A stretch of DNA of 64,000 bases from Alphaproteobacteria bacterium (GCA_020848095.1 JADLAT010000023.1:24775-88774); one strand, 5' to 3'; numbered from the stretch's first letter, positions 33,260-45,072 are shown. The notes: generated by a model from the sequence alone, not told the origin. Translations and numbers: made by a program.

Positions 33260-34357
33260 ATGACCGATATTAACACACTTAAAAACGAGATCAGTGCGCA
33301 GGTGAGTGCTTCTGCGGATTTACAGGCTTTGGAAGAGGTGCGCGTAAGCGCGCTTGGCAAAAAGGGGCGCGTAACGGAGCTGATGAAAACGCTGGGCGAT
33401 ATGGACCCGGAGCAGCGCAAAACGCAAGGACCGGCGCTTAATGCGCTCAAGGATGAAATTGCGGCCTTGATCGAAAAACAGGAAAAAGCCCTCAAGAAAC
33501 AGGCGCTGGACCAACGGCTGGTCAATGAACGCATGGATGTTACACTCTCGGTACGGCCAGAGCGCAAGGGGAAAATCCACCCGATTTCGCAAACTATGGA
33601 GGAACTGGTCACGATTTTTGGCGCGATGGGCTACAGCGTTGCGGAAGGGCCGGATATCGAAGATGACTGGCATAATTTCACCGCCCTGAACTTTCCGCCC
33701 GGACACCCGGCGCGGGAAATGCAGGACACGTTTTTCCTGCCTGACGATCCGGAACAAAACGGGGAACACGCCAAAAAGCTTTTGCGAACGCATACATCCT
33801 CCGTCCAGATCCGCCATATGAAGGCCAATAAGCCGCCGTTTAAAATAATCTGCTTCGGGCGGACCTATCGTTCCGATTATGACATGACCCATACGCCGAT
33901 GTTTCACCAGATGGAATGTCTGCATGTGGCCAAAGGCATTACGATGGGCCATTTGAAAGGTTGCCTGACGGATTTTGTGCAGGGATTTTTTGGTATTGAC
34001 GATCTGCCGGTACGTTTTCGTCCCTCTTTCTTTCCTTTTGTGGAGCCGGGCGCGGAAGTGGATATCGGGTATTTCAAAAAGGGTGATGGCATTCAACTGG
34101 GGAAAGCGCCCACGCCGGAGGATCAACGCTGGATGGAGATTCTGGGCGCCGGCATGGTGCATAAAAACGTGCTTATAAATGGCGGCGTGGACCCGGAGGA
34201 ATATCAGGGCTTCGCCTTCGGCATGGGCCTTGAGCGGGCCACGATGTTAAAATACGGCATTCCCGATTTACGAACATTTTTTGAATCTGACACACGCTGG
34301 TTAAACCATTACGGTTTTGACCCGCTTGAGCGACCCAATAGCGCCACACGCGGCTAA
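33260..34357 (+). CDS. pheS: Phenylalanyl-tRNA synthetase alpha subunit
   Basis: 365 residues. The N-terminal coiled coil (TDINTLKNEISAQVSASADLQAL) is followed by the class II core: motif 1 region HPISQTMEELVTIFGAMGY, motif 2 FGRTYRSDYDMTHTPMFHQMECLHV, and motif 3 GFAFGMGLERATMLKYGI. It forms the (alpha-beta)2 enzyme with PheT that charges tRNA-Phe. The frame opens upstream at 33218, but MTDINTLK is the conserved start. pheT is not adjacent: two genes lie between. Confidence 0.98.
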   Translation: MTDINTLKNEISAQVSASADLQALEEVRVSALGKKGRVTELMKTLGDMDPEQRKTQGPALNALKDEIAALIEKQEKALKKQALDQRLVNERMDVTLSVRPERKGKIHPISQTMEELVTIFGAMGYSVAEGPDIEDDWHNFTALNFPPGHPAREMQDTFFLPDDPEQNGEHAKKLLRTHTSSVQIRHMKANKPPFKIICFGRTYRSDYDMTHTPMFHQMECLHVAKGITMGHLKGCLTDFVQGFFGIDDLPVRFRPSFFPFVEPGAEVDIGYFKKGDGIQLGKAPTPEDQRWMEILGAGMVHKNVLINGGVDPEEYQGFAFGMGLERATMLKYGIPDLRTFFESDTRWLNHYGFDPLERPNSATRG

Positions 34358-34370
34358 AGGGAGACTTTAT

Positions 34371-34814
34371 ATGAAACAGATTGTAATCCGCCCGATTTTC
34401 CCCGAGGATTACGCCCTGTGGTTGCCGCTGTGGAATGGTAATAATCAAGGCCTTGAGAATGAGGCCATTACAAAATCAACATGGGAACGGCTGAACGATC
34501 CGAATTTCCCGATTTACGGGTTTTTGGCCTTAAAAAACGGCAAGGCCGCGGGCTTGCTGCATTACGTTCTTCACCCGACAACAGGTAACCTCAAAAACGT
34601 ATGTTATATGCAAGATGTGTTTGTCAGCCCGGATTTTCGGCGGGGCGGGCTTGCCAAAGCCTTGATTGCCGCGCTGGCCGAGGAAGGAAAACGGCAGGAT
34701 TGGGCCAGAGTTTACTGGCTGGCGGAAAGTGCGAATATGGCCGCACAGAACCTCTACCAAAGCCTCGGTATTCGGCTGGATTTTACCCTGCATATGATGC
34801 CTTTGGGGCGTTAA
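34371..34814 (+). CDS. GNAT family N-acetyltransferase
   Basis: A 147-residue GNAT domain: VIRPIFPEDYALWLPLW at the first strand, YMQDVFVSPDFRRGGLAKALI as the acetyl-CoA-binding motif A (R-R-G-G-L-A), and AQNLYQSLGIRLDFT at the end. AAGGGAG lies before ATG 34371. It follows pheS by 13 bases, so it is transcribed with it. Acceptor unknown. Confidence 0.92.
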   Translation: MKQIVIRPIFPEDYALWLPLWNGNNQGLENEAITKSTWERLNDPNFPIYGFLALKNGKAAGLLHYVLHPTTGNLKNVCYMQDVFVSPDFRRGGLAKALIAALAEEGKRQDWARVYWLAESANMAAQNLYQSLGIRLDFTLHMMPLGR

Positions 34815-34822
34815 TCCGGGGC

Positions 34823-36022
34823 CTATCTCTGAAAGAGGATGTTGGGAGAAACGGGCGCTTGCCTGTGCTGCGGCAGGCAAGGATCATCCAGGGCGGGGCC
34901 TTGACCTGCCGCCGGGGCGCCAGTGCCTGCTACCGCGCTCTCGAACTGCTGTGGCGGCGTTGTCCCATTTTGACCTCTGATTTTGCCCTCGGCATCGATG
35001 GTTTGTGTTGCGGGCGGGAGGGACGGCTCCCCTTGCCTCTGGATTACGCCGGGGTTAATTTCACCGCTTCGTACGGATGTGCCGGGTATGAGGGGGGCGC
35101 TCCGTATTTGCTCGCGGATATAGGCGTTCAGATCTTTTGCGCTGATATTCGGATCCAGATTATTGGCCTCGGCAAAGGCCGTCATGGCCGCTCTGGTCCC
35201 CGAACCGGTCAAACCGTTAATTTCACCGATAGCCTCTTTATGGCCCATTGAGGACAGGCGAATTTGCAGCAGCTTAACGTCCGGGTCATAGACCGCATCT
35301 GCATCCGGTCCCGCGTTAATGGCGGGTATATTTTTTTTAGCCGGAGTATGGCCGCCAACAGAATCTGCGGGAAGAGGGTGAAACTTCACTGGCGGGGGCG
35401 GAGCCTCCACGACAAAAATTTCCGGCGCGGCCGGTGGATCGCTTTTAACGGGGGCGCCCGTTGGGGACGGCCCTTTAAGAATCGACTGCTCCTCCGTGAG
35501 GGAGGCGTCCTCTATAGGGACAAACACTATGTTTTCTGGCTCCTCAATCGCTACGCCTTGCGGTTCCGATGGCTGGTGGGTTGCCCCTTGTTCCGTGGTT
35601 GCCTGTTGACCCGTTGCTGCCAGTGTCTCATCGCTTACCGGCGGCGGGAATCCTCCCCGGGCCTGCATCTCATTGATGCGTTGTGGAAGCTCCATCCTGT
35701 TGATTTCCCGATGAATTTTGCTCCGCAACTGACCGATATTGCCCAGCTCGGTGGCTGTTAACTTACCATCTGCATGCGGCTTGTCATTTCTTTTCAGAAG
35801 TTGCGCATCCAGCCCATAAAGCGGCTTCCCGTAGATCTCCGGCATGAAACGCTGATAATACCCCTCAAGCCTGCTGATATTGCTTTCAAAATTATCCGGC
35901 ATGGTCCGCCCGTGGGATCGCTGGTACACTCCGAGATCTGCTACCATCCGGGTCGTGAAATCAAAAATCTCACGCAGCTCCTCACTCGTAGCGCCATGCG
36001 CCGGGACCGTCTTATCTGTCAT
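34823..36022 (-). CDS. Hypothetical protein with peptidoglycan-binding-like domain
   Basis: A 399-residue protein without signal peptide or membrane helix. It has an N-terminal charged helical region, a long Pro/Glu/Thr-rich linker (about 140-240) and, near 245-295, VKLLQIRLSSMGHKEAIGEINGLTGSGTRAAMTAFAEANNL, which resembles a peptidoglycan-binding-1 helix bundle. The tail is Pro/Gln/Gly-rich. It is on the minus strand between pheS and pheT and so breaks the usual pheST operon. The domain call is by pattern. The lack of an export signal is odd for such a domain. Confidence 0.6.
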   Translation of the reverse strand: MTDKTVPAHGATSEELREIFDFTTRMVADLGVYQRSHGRTMPDNFESNISRLEGYYQRFMPEIYGKPLYGLDAQLLKRNDKPHADGKLTATELGNIGQLRSKIHREINRMELPQRINEMQARGGFPPPVSDETLAATGQQATTEQGATHQPSEPQGVAIEEPENIVFVPIEDASLTEEQSILKGPSPTGAPVKSDPPAAPEIFVVEAPPPPVKFHPLPADSVGGHTPAKKNIPAINAGPDADAVYDPDVKLLQIRLSSMGHKEAIGEINGLTGSGTRAAMTAFAEANNLDPNISAKDLNAYIREQIRSAPLIPGTSVRSGEINPGVIQRQGEPSLPPATQTIDAEGKIRGQNGTTPPQQFESAVAGTGAPAAGQGPALDDPCLPQHRQAPVSPNILFQR

Positions 36023-36250
36023 ATTTCACACCTTCTTACTTTTTTGCAATTAACGCTTTATTAACCTTTTGTTTTTATGGCGCTTTTGCAGTTTTTTATT
36101 TTTATATTATATGTCTTCAGTGTACAGGAACGGCCCCGGAAATTCAAATTTTCCGCAGGATTGTATGCGCTAATAGAGTTGTGTTTTTTCCTGATTGCGT
36201 TAAAAATGCTTAATCTTTAGGAATTCTGCGATGTTTGAAGGGTTATATTC
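36023..36250. other. Divergent intergenic region upstream of pheT
   Basis: 228 AT-rich bases between the divergent minus-strand hypothetical gene and pheT. pheT needs its own promoter here because pheS is two genes away. I see no tRNA, no leader peptide with Phe codons and no clear T-box-like structure. Confidence 0.4.
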
Positions 36251-38656
36251 ATGAAATTCACGCTGTCATGGTTGAAGCGGCATCTGGAAACAGACGCGCC
36301 CCTTGGGAAGATTTGCGAAAAACTGACCGCGATCGGGCTGGAGGTTGAGAGCGTTGATGACCCCGGTATGCTCTATGCGCCGTTCAAGGTGGCTTTGGTC
36401 GAAGACGCAGCGCCGCATCCCGATGCCGATAAGCTGCGCGTCCTGCAGGTTAAAACTGCTGAAGGGCCAAAATTGCAGGTGGTCTGCGGCGCGCCGAATG
36501 CGCGTGCGGGCATGAAGGGTATTTTTGCGCCGGAGGGTACGTATATTCCGGGGCTGGATGTTACCCTAAAGAAAACGGCCATTCGCGGCGTTGAATCAAA
36601 CGGGATGATGGTCTCGGAACGGGAGATGTGCCTGTCCGAAGAGCATAACGGTATTATCGAGGTGGATGCCCATTATGAGATCGGCACGCCCATGGCGCAG
36701 ATTTTCGGTCTTGATGACCCCGTAATTGAAATCAACTTAACGCCCAACCGCCCGGATTGCGCCGGTGTTTATGGGATCGCCCGTGATCTGGCCGCCGCCG
36801 GGCTGGGGAAATTACGGTCTCTGGATTGCGCAGCGATGCCGGGTTCGTTCCCCACCCCTGTCGGGGTGCAGATTGAGGATCAGGACGGTTGTAAGCTGTT
36901 TCTGGGGCGCTCTATAAGGGGCGTTAAAAACGGCCCTTCGCCGCAATGGCTGCAAAAACTGTTGAAAAGCGTTGGTCTCAAGCCCATTTCCGCGCTGGTG
37001 GATATCACAAATCTTATGACTTTGGATGTATGTCGCCCCCTGCATGTCTTCGATGCGGATAAAATTGCGGGTGATCTGGTACTGCGGGGCGCCGTGCCGG
37101 ATGAACGCTTTGAGGCGCTGGACGGTGAAACTTACGCACTTCAACCGCATATGACCGCGATTTGTGATGATAATGGCGTTATTTCTCTCGCAGGCATTAT
37201 GGGCGGTGAGCGCACAAAATGCGATGAGGGGACGCAGAATGTTTTCCTCGAAGCGGCCTATTTCAACCCGGCCCGCATTGCCCGCACCGGGCGCGATCTG
37301 CAAATTTCCAGCGATGCGCGTTACCGGTTTGAGCGCGGCGTGGACCCCGCGTTTACCCTTGCCGGAATAGAGATGGCGACGCGGCTTATCCTCGAGCTTT
37401 GCGGCGGCGAGGCCGGTGAGATTGTTCAGGCCGGAGAAACGCCACAATGGGAACGCGAGATCACGCTGGACCCGGCCTATACCGCGCAATTAACCGGCGT
37501 TGACGTGCCGGCGGCGGAGCAAAAAGCCATTTTGGAATCGCTGGGCTTTGCCGTGAACGGGGCCAGCCCCTTTACCGTCCAGCCGCCCGCATGGCGCGGC
37601 GATGTCGAGGGGAAAGCCGATCTGGCGGAGGAGATCATACGCATTTACGGGTTTGAGAAAATCCCCTCCCTCTCGGTCCATAGCGAAACCGCGCTGCCGT
37701 CCCCGGCGGAGACATCCCTGCTGGCGCGCGGTCGCAAGGCCAGAGCCGCTTTGGGTGCGCGCGGGTTAAATGAGAGCATTACATGGTCTTTCATCGGCGA
37801 AACACAAGCCCGGCATTTTGGTGCCAATGACAACCAGATTGCGGCGTTACGGCTGAAAAACCCGATTTCGCTGGAAATGGATGTGATGCGCCCCTCCATC
37901 CTGCCCAATCTTATCGAGGCGGCCATGCGTAATAATGCCCGCGGATATCCTTCCGCCGCGCTTTGTGAAATTGGCCCCGTTTATGCCGGGACAAAGCCGG
38001 AAGATCAGGCCATAGTGGCCACCGGAATACGCGCAGGTGAACATGGACCGCGAAACTGGGCGGATGCAAATGCCGCGCGCTCTGTCGATCTATATGATGC
38101 CAAGGCTGACGCGCTGGCCGCGCTGGCGGCTTGCGGCGCGCCGATAGATAATCTCCAGATCAGCCGGGATGCGCCCTCTTACTATCATCCGGGGCGCTCC
38201 GGCGCGCTCCGCCTTGGTCCCAATGTTATGGGATTTTTTGGAGAAATCCACCCGGGTATTTTAGAGGAAACGGGCGTGAAATTCCCGGTCGTGGGTTTTG
38301 AAGTGTTTTTGCAAAATATCCCCGCCCCCAGAAAGAAAACAGGGACAGAAAAACCGTTTTTGCATCTTGAGCCGCTCCAGCCGCTTTCGCGCGATTTTGC
38401 CTTTCTGGTGAAGGAAGAGGTCGAAGCCGCCGCTATTATCCGCGCCGCGATGGGGGCTGATAAAGCCCTGATCCGCAGTGCTGATGTTTTTGACATCTAC
38501 ACAGGCAAGGGCATAGAGCCCGGCAAAAAATCCGTGGCGCTTTCGGTCACGCTCCAGCCCGTGGAAAAAAGCCTGACCGATAAGGATATTGAAAGCCTTG
38601 CCCAAAAAGTGATTGAGAGCGTATGCGCCAAGACCGGCGGCACATTGCGGCAATAA
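36251..38656 (+). CDS. pheT: Phenylalanyl-tRNA synthetase beta subunit
   Basis: 801 residues, full length for PheT. In order: tRNA-binding OB fold (KVALVEDAAPHPDADKLRVLQV), B3/B4 editing domain (NLTPNRPDCAGVYGIARDLAA, and DALHVFDADKI-like LHVFDADKI), B5 domain, the catalytic-like core, and the C-terminal ferredoxin-fold anticodon-binding domain ending SVCAKTGGTLRQ. GAAGGG precedes the ATG. It is convergent with an aminotransferase gene, with eight bases between the stops. Confidence 0.98.
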   Translation: MKFTLSWLKRHLETDAPLGKICEKLTAIGLEVESVDDPGMLYAPFKVALVEDAAPHPDADKLRVLQVKTAEGPKLQVVCGAPNARAGMKGIFAPEGTYIPGLDVTLKKTAIRGVESNGMMVSEREMCLSEEHNGIIEVDAHYEIGTPMAQIFGLDDPVIEINLTPNRPDCAGVYGIARDLAAAGLGKLRSLDCAAMPGSFPTPVGVQIEDQDGCKLFLGRSIRGVKNGPSPQWLQKLLKSVGLKPISALVDITNLMTLDVCRPLHVFDADKIAGDLVLRGAVPDERFEALDGETYALQPHMTAICDDNGVISLAGIMGGERTKCDEGTQNVFLEAAYFNPARIARTGRDLQISSDARYRFERGVDPAFTLAGIEMATRLILELCGGEAGEIVQAGETPQWEREITLDPAYTAQLTGVDVPAAEQKAILESLGFAVNGASPFTVQPPAWRGDVEGKADLAEEIIRIYGFEKIPSLSVHSETALPSPAETSLLARGRKARAALGARGLNESITWSFIGETQARHFGANDNQIAALRLKNPISLEMDVMRPSILPNLIEAAMRNNARGYPSAALCEIGPVYAGTKPEDQAIVATGIRAGEHGPRNWADANAARSVDLYDAKADALAALAACGAPIDNLQISRDAPSYYHPGRSGALRLGPNVMGFFGEIHPGILEETGVKFPVVGFEVFLQNIPAPRKKTGTEKPFLHLEPLQPLSRDFAFLVKEEVEAAAIIRAAMGADKALIRSADVFDIYTGKGIEPGKKSVALSVTLQPVEKSLTDKDIESLAQKVIESVCAKTGGTLRQ

Positions 38657-38664
38657 CGGCCTCT

Positions 38665-39921
38665 TTACAAGCTGACCACCTTTTCCAGCCTGTCCAGCGC
38701 CTCGCTCAAACGGCGTTCGGATACCGCGAAGCACATGCGGATATAACCGCGTCCGGCCTCCCCGAACCCTACGCCGGGAGAAAGAAGAAGCTGCGCCTCA
38801 TCAATCAGGCGTTTGGTAAGGGCGATGCAATCGGGTTCACCATCCACCTTAAAAAAGCTGTAGAACGTGGCTGCCGGAAAGGCCTGTGAAATGCGCGGCA
38901 TATCCGCAAAACGCCGCACCAGTAAATCACGATTGGCGCGCCAAAGATCGATTTGTTCTTTCAAAAACGGCTCCCCCTGCTCCAGCGCCGCAATCGCGCC
39001 ATACTGCGTAAAGGTCGGCGGGCATAAATTGTTATAAAGCGCCACATCCCGAATTTTGGTTTCCGCCAGAGGTGGGCCAACGATCCAGCCAAGCCGCCAG
39101 CCCGTCATGGCCCAGCTTTTGGAGAAGCTGTTGACCACCAGCAATAGATCATCCGGCTCGGCTATATCGAGGAAGCTGTCCGCCCGCATATGCTCATGCG
39201 TGCTTTCATAAACGAGGCGACCATAGACCTCATCGGCCAGTATCCAGATGCCGCGTTCGCGCGCAAATTTAAGAATAGCCTGCATTTCCTCTTTCGTTGC
39301 GGACCAGCCCGTAGGATTGGAAGGGGAGACGATCAGAATAACTTTTGTGCGCGCGTTGCAGCTATCGAAGAGTTTTTGCAGATCCAGTTTCCAGCCCTTA
39401 TCCGGATGATAATCCAGCGCCACTTGCCGCGTTGTGGCCTGTGTCAGCTCAATCGCCCCCAAAAGGTTTTTCCAGATCGGGGTAATGGCCGCCACTTCAT
39501 CGCCCTTATCCAAAAGCGCCGCAAGCGAGAGATGCATGGCGGTGCTGCCCGATGCCGTTACGAAAATACGGCTGGCGGGGATGGCGAGTTTATAGATGCG
39601 ATCGTAATAATCGGACAAAGCCTGCCGCAAGGGGGCCTGCCCCAGCGCCGGACCATAAACCGTTTTGCCGTTTTGCATGGCGGAGAATGTCGCGCGGCAG
39701 ATAAAATCGGGCGTGGGGGCATCGCCTTCGCCCTGCCCCAGCGTGATCATATTTTCCCGCCCGGCGGCGTAATTCATAAGCTCCACACCGGGATTAGCGG
39801 TCAAAGCATGTAAGACGGGGCGAAATTTAACGCCCTGACGGATTTCATTGACAGTTTCATCCCCCAGCGGTTTTTGTGGATTACCGGGCTGGGCCGAGTT
39901 TTTATTTATTAAGGCGTTCAT
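38665..39921 (-). CDS. PLP-dependent aminotransferase, class I/II (aspartate-aminotransferase-like)
   Basis: A 418-residue fold-type I aminotransferase. It shows SPSNPTGWSATKEEM, WILADEVYGRLVY with the PLP-contacting Asp and Tyr, and VVNSFSKSWAMTGWRLGWIVGP with the Schiff-base Lys. The C-terminus has the substrate-binding Arg region GRGYIRMCFAVS. MNALINKNSAQ at 39921 is chosen as start; the frame is open to 39966. The amino-donor specificity cannot be told. Confidence 0.92.
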   Translation of the reverse strand: MNALINKNSAQPGNPQKPLGDETVNEIRQGVKFRPVLHALTANPGVELMNYAAGRENMITLGQGEGDAPTPDFICRATFSAMQNGKTVYGPALGQAPLRQALSDYYDRIYKLAIPASRIFVTASGSTAMHLSLAALLDKGDEVAAITPIWKNLLGAIELTQATTRQVALDYHPDKGWKLDLQKLFDSCNARTKVILIVSPSNPTGWSATKEEMQAILKFARERGIWILADEVYGRLVYESTHEHMRADSFLDIAEPDDLLLVVNSFSKSWAMTGWRLGWIVGPPLAETKIRDVALYNNLCPPTFTQYGAIAALEQGEPFLKEQIDLWRANRDLLVRRFADMPRISQAFPAATFYSFFKVDGEPDCIALTKRLIDEAQLLLSPGVGFGEAGRGYIRMCFAVSERRLSEALDRLEKVVSL

Positions 39922-40256
39922 GGATATTGTCTTTCTTTTTACGGTCTTGGAACGGGCGCCGGGCAAGAAAAATGCGGCATCCTTTCATAAAAGGCCTATT
40001 TTTCCAGCTCTGTTACGCTCATCGCAAAAAATTCGTGCGGTTTTTCTTGTGTTCAGGGAGTCTTCGGTCGTGCGCTTCGCACTATGGGCAAGAGATCAGC
40101 GGCTTTGCCGCCGCCGCTACCGCCGCTGCATTATTCACTGCGGCAACCGCAAAGGCGGTACCGAAAAGAAAAACAGTGATTAAAGACAGCGTTATCATGC
40201 CATTATGAGATCATTTCTTTGCGGATTATGCAAGATTTATTATAATTTCCGGGCGT
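39922..40256. other. Intergenic stretch between aminotransferase and acetoacetyl-CoA synthetase genes
   Basis: 335 bases without a confident gene. It holds one short minus-strand ORF (40082-40198, listed separately) and presumably the aminotransferase promoter. Confidence 0.5.
40082..40198 (-). CDS. Possible 38-residue exported peptide
   Basis: The ORF starts MITLSLITVFLFGTAFAVAA, which reads like a signal peptide. An Ala-rich stretch and a terminal Cys-Pro follow. There is no clear ribosome-binding site and no family resemblance. It may be chance. Confidence 0.3.
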   Translation of the reverse strand: MITLSLITVFLFGTAFAVAAVNNAAAVAAAAKPLISCP

Positions 40257-42242
<1,986 letters not shown>

Positions 42243-42483
42243 GTGAGAGTCTCTCGGAGTTTTTGAAAGAGGATCAAAAAAATATATATGGCCATAGTAA
42301 CGCCACAGAGGAAATATCCGAATAGGTTTTTTGAGAATAGAGCTTTTGGGCATATTCTTTCTTTCAGACGTGCGGATTATGCAGGGGTTTCCACGCGCAT
42401 TGAAAGAATGTCTGCCGCTTGATAGAGTGCTTTTATATTCCGGGCCGCCCTGCCCGCTCGGAGCTTCCAAAGGGGACAGCATT

Positions 42484-44445
42484 TTGCGCCATTTACTTCT
42501 GCTTTCTTTTCTTATCCTGGGCCTTTGGCCTTTTTCCAGCTTTGCCGCGCCTGATGCAAACACTCAAGAGGAAAAGCTTGTTAAAATTCGCCTGCTGCCG
42601 GAGCGGGCAACGGTTAAGGGTGGGGAGACGCTCTGGGTTGGTATTGAACAGAGCATTGCCCCGCACTGGCATACTTACTGGCGCAATCCGGGTGATTCCG
42701 GTACGCCGCCCCGGATCGTGTGGACCCTGCCGGAGGGGTTTGAGATAGAGGAAATTCTCTGGCCGGTTCCGGAAAAGCTGCCCTATGAGCCGCTTTTGAA
42801 TTATGGATACGCGGGCAATGCGGTTTTTCTGCAAAAGCTGCGTGTGCCGGAAGCCCTGCCGGAGGGGCCGCTTACATTTAGCGCAGAAACTGAAATTCTT
42901 GTATGCAAAGAGGAATGTATTCCTGAATACGGGCAATATACTTTTACCTTAAATGATTCTCAGCCCTCCGGCACCGATAGCGGTGCCTATTTAAAGGCTG
43001 CGCTGGAAAAAATACCGCTCAGCGTCAGCTGGCCAGCCTCCTTCACCGAGAAAAACGGACGTTTTGTTCTGAAAATAACCCATGATCCTCAGAAATTCCT
43101 CTGTGATGAGACGGCAGGGGATATTGCATTTTTCCCCGTGGAATGGGGTCTGGTGGACAATACCGGCGTCCCGCAAACAAATTTCAGCGACGGACAGATG
43201 ATCTTGCATCAAAAGCGCGGTGATCGCCCGTTAGAGGAAGTGGAAACCCTTAACGGGGTTATCGTTTGCCAATCCGGTGACGGTACGCGCCAGGGGTTTG
43301 CGTTCGTTGCGGAGAAATCTGCGGTTCTAGCGGCCTCCTTTCCGCATATCCTCAGAACAACCGATGGGGAGAGAACAGATAATATCTGGGTTGCCCTGAT
43401 TTTTGCACTGCTGGGCGGGCTGGTTTTAAACCTTATGCCCTGTGTATTCCCGGTGCTTTCCATTAAGGCGCTCAGTCTTGTAAAAATTGCTGAAAAACAC
43501 CCGGAAACCGCGCGTATGCACGGGCTTTCCTACAGCGCCGGAGTTGTCCTTAGCTTTGTTTTAATTGCGGCGGTTCTTATCATTTTAAAAGCCGGGGGCG
43601 CGCAGATCGGGTGGGGTTTCCATTTACAAAACCCTTACATCACAGGCGGGCTGGCAATTCTCCTTTTGTTAATAGGCCTGAATTTTTCAGGCGTTTTTGC
43701 GCTGCGCACATCTTTCGGCAATATCGGGGGGACACTCGCCCGCAGGGAGGGGTTATCGGGTTCCTTCTTTACCGGCGTTCTGGCCGCTCTGGTGGCTACG
43801 CCCTGCACCGCACCCTTTATGGCTGGAGCGGTTGCCTATGCCCTGCTACAGCCTGCTTATATCGCTTTTATCGTTTTTGCGGCGCTGGGGGTTGGGCTGG
43901 CGCTGCCTTATCTTCTGCTCTCGTTCATTCCGGCCCTGCAGAGGCTTTTGCCTAAGCCGGGGCGCTGGATGGAAACTTTTCGGCACATTCTGGCCGTGCC
44001 CATGTTTCTGGCAGCTATATGGCTGTTTTGGGTTTTCTCGCAGCAGGTAATGCCGCGCCCCCATCCGGCAGAAATCATGAGTCTGGGTTCTGCTTATAGC
44101 GAAGCGGCTCTGGCGGAGGCCCTAGAGGGAGATGACCCGGTTTTCGTAGAGATGACAGCCGCCTGGTGCATTACCTGCAAGGTTAATCATGCCATTGCGA
44201 TTGATGTGCCCTCGACTCGCGCGTTGTTTTCGGAAATGAAGGTGGTTTATCTGGTGGGGGATTGGACAAATGAAGACCCGGCGATCACAAAATTTCTTAG
44301 CGACTCTGGACGCAACGGCGTACCGCTCTATATTTTCTACGGTGTCCGCAATCCCGCTACGGGAGAGCGTCCCGCCGCGGTTATTTTACCGCAGATTTTA
44401 ACACCGCATATTGTCGAACGATTTATACAAGGAGAGATTTTATGA
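42484..44445 (+). CDS. DsbD/ScsB-family thiol:disulfide interchange protein
   Basis: A 653-residue precursor. TTG 42484, with AAAGGGG upstream, starts directly with a Sec signal (LRHLLLLSFLILGLWPFSSFA); the frame is open to 42331, where a longer start would add 51 residues without function. The periplasmic N-terminal domain has the Cys pair in LVCKEECIPEYG. The membrane part of eight helices has Cys in NLMPCVFPVLS and VATPCTAPFM. The C-terminal thioredoxin domain has WCITCK. It passes electrons from cytoplasmic thioredoxin to periplasmic partners. The next gene, a redoxin, overlaps by four bases and is the likely partner. Confidence 0.9.
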   Translation: MRHLLLLSFLILGLWPFSSFAAPDANTQEEKLVKIRLLPERATVKGGETLWVGIEQSIAPHWHTYWRNPGDSGTPPRIVWTLPEGFEIEEILWPVPEKLPYEPLLNYGYAGNAVFLQKLRVPEALPEGPLTFSAETEILVCKEECIPEYGQYTFTLNDSQPSGTDSGAYLKAALEKIPLSVSWPASFTEKNGRFVLKITHDPQKFLCDETAGDIAFFPVEWGLVDNTGVPQTNFSDGQMILHQKRGDRPLEEVETLNGVIVCQSGDGTRQGFAFVAEKSAVLAASFPHILRTTDGERTDNIWVALIFALLGGLVLNLMPCVFPVLSIKALSLVKIAEKHPETARMHGLSYSAGVVLSFVLIAAVLIILKAGGAQIGWGFHLQNPYITGGLAILLLLIGLNFSGVFALRTSFGNIGGTLARREGLSGSFFTGVLAALVATPCTAPFMAGAVAYALLQPAYIAFIVFAALGVGLALPYLLLSFIPALQRLLPKPGRWMETFRHILAVPMFLAAIWLFWVFSQQVMPRPHPAEIMSLGSAYSEAALAEALEGDDPVFVEMTAAWCITCKVNHAIAIDVPSTRALFSEMKVVYLVGDWTNEDPAITKFLSDSGRNGVPLYIFYGVRNPATGERPAAVILPQILTPHIVERFIQGEIL

Positions 44446-45062
44446 ATCATAAAGTAGTCTATTTTCTGGCCGCGATGGTTATGGCTTTGGTCTTTATCGG
44501 CGCTTCGGCAAAGGCGGCGGTGGAGATCGGCAAGCCCGTTCCCAATTTTGAAGCGGTTGATATCAAAGGCGATACGTTCAGGCTGGACGATCAAAAGGGA
44601 AAGATTATCGTTCTGGAGTGGAGCAACCATGAATGCCCGTTCGTTGGAAAACATTATAATTCAGGCAACATGCAAAAAACCCAGAAGGCGGCTCTGGATG
44701 CGGGCGCGGAATGGGTAACAATTGTTTCCTCAGCACCGGGACATCAGGGCCATCTCAGCCCCGAAGAATCGGCTAAAGTTCTTGAGGAAAACGGATCAAC
44801 CCCCAGCGCGAAAATTATGGATGAATCCGGCGCGATCGGCAGACTATTCGGGGCGCGTACAACGCCCCATATGTTTGTGATTGATGAGAAAGGCGTTCTG
44901 GCCTATGCCGGCGCGATCGACAGCAATTCCAGCCCCAACCCGGCAACGATTGAGGGTGCAGAGAATTACGTTCTGGCAGCGCTGGAAGAAGTAAAAGCCG
45001 GAAAACCTGTGACGAGAGCCCAAACGGAACCTTATGGCTGCGCCGTAAAATACGGGAAATGA
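44442..45062 (+). CDS. Exported redoxin / peroxiredoxin-like protein
   Basis: A 206-residue precursor with a signal peptide (cleavage near ASAKA, about 26) and an AhpC/TSA-type thioredoxin fold. The active-site region is WSNHECPFVGKHYNSGNM, with one Cys at the CxxC-like position and none at the second. A cis-Pro loop TTPHMFVID and a conserved C-terminal EPYGCAVKYG Cys follow. The ATGA overlap with the DsbD gene indicates coupled expression; DsbD probably keeps it reduced. A periplasmic peroxide- or disulfide-reducing role is inferred. Confidence 0.88.
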   Translation: MNHKVVYFLAAMVMALVFIGASAKAAVEIGKPVPNFEAVDIKGDTFRLDDQKGKIIVLEWSNHECPFVGKHYNSGNMQKTQKAALDAGAEWVTIVSSAPGHQGHLSPEESAKVLEENGSTPSAKIMDESGAIGRLFGARTTPHMFVIDEKGVLAYAGAIDSNSSPNPATIEGAENYVLAALEEVKAGKPVTRAQTEPYGCAVKYGK

Positions 45063-45072
45063 GAGAAGGCCT

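Noticed and set aside
36100..36250. Phe-codon leader peptide or T-box before pheT
   Set aside because: No run of Phe codons with an attenuator hairpin was found.
42243..42563. 107-residue N-terminal extension of acetoacetate-CoA ligase
   Set aside because: It would overlap the divergent DsbD gene and exceed the family length.
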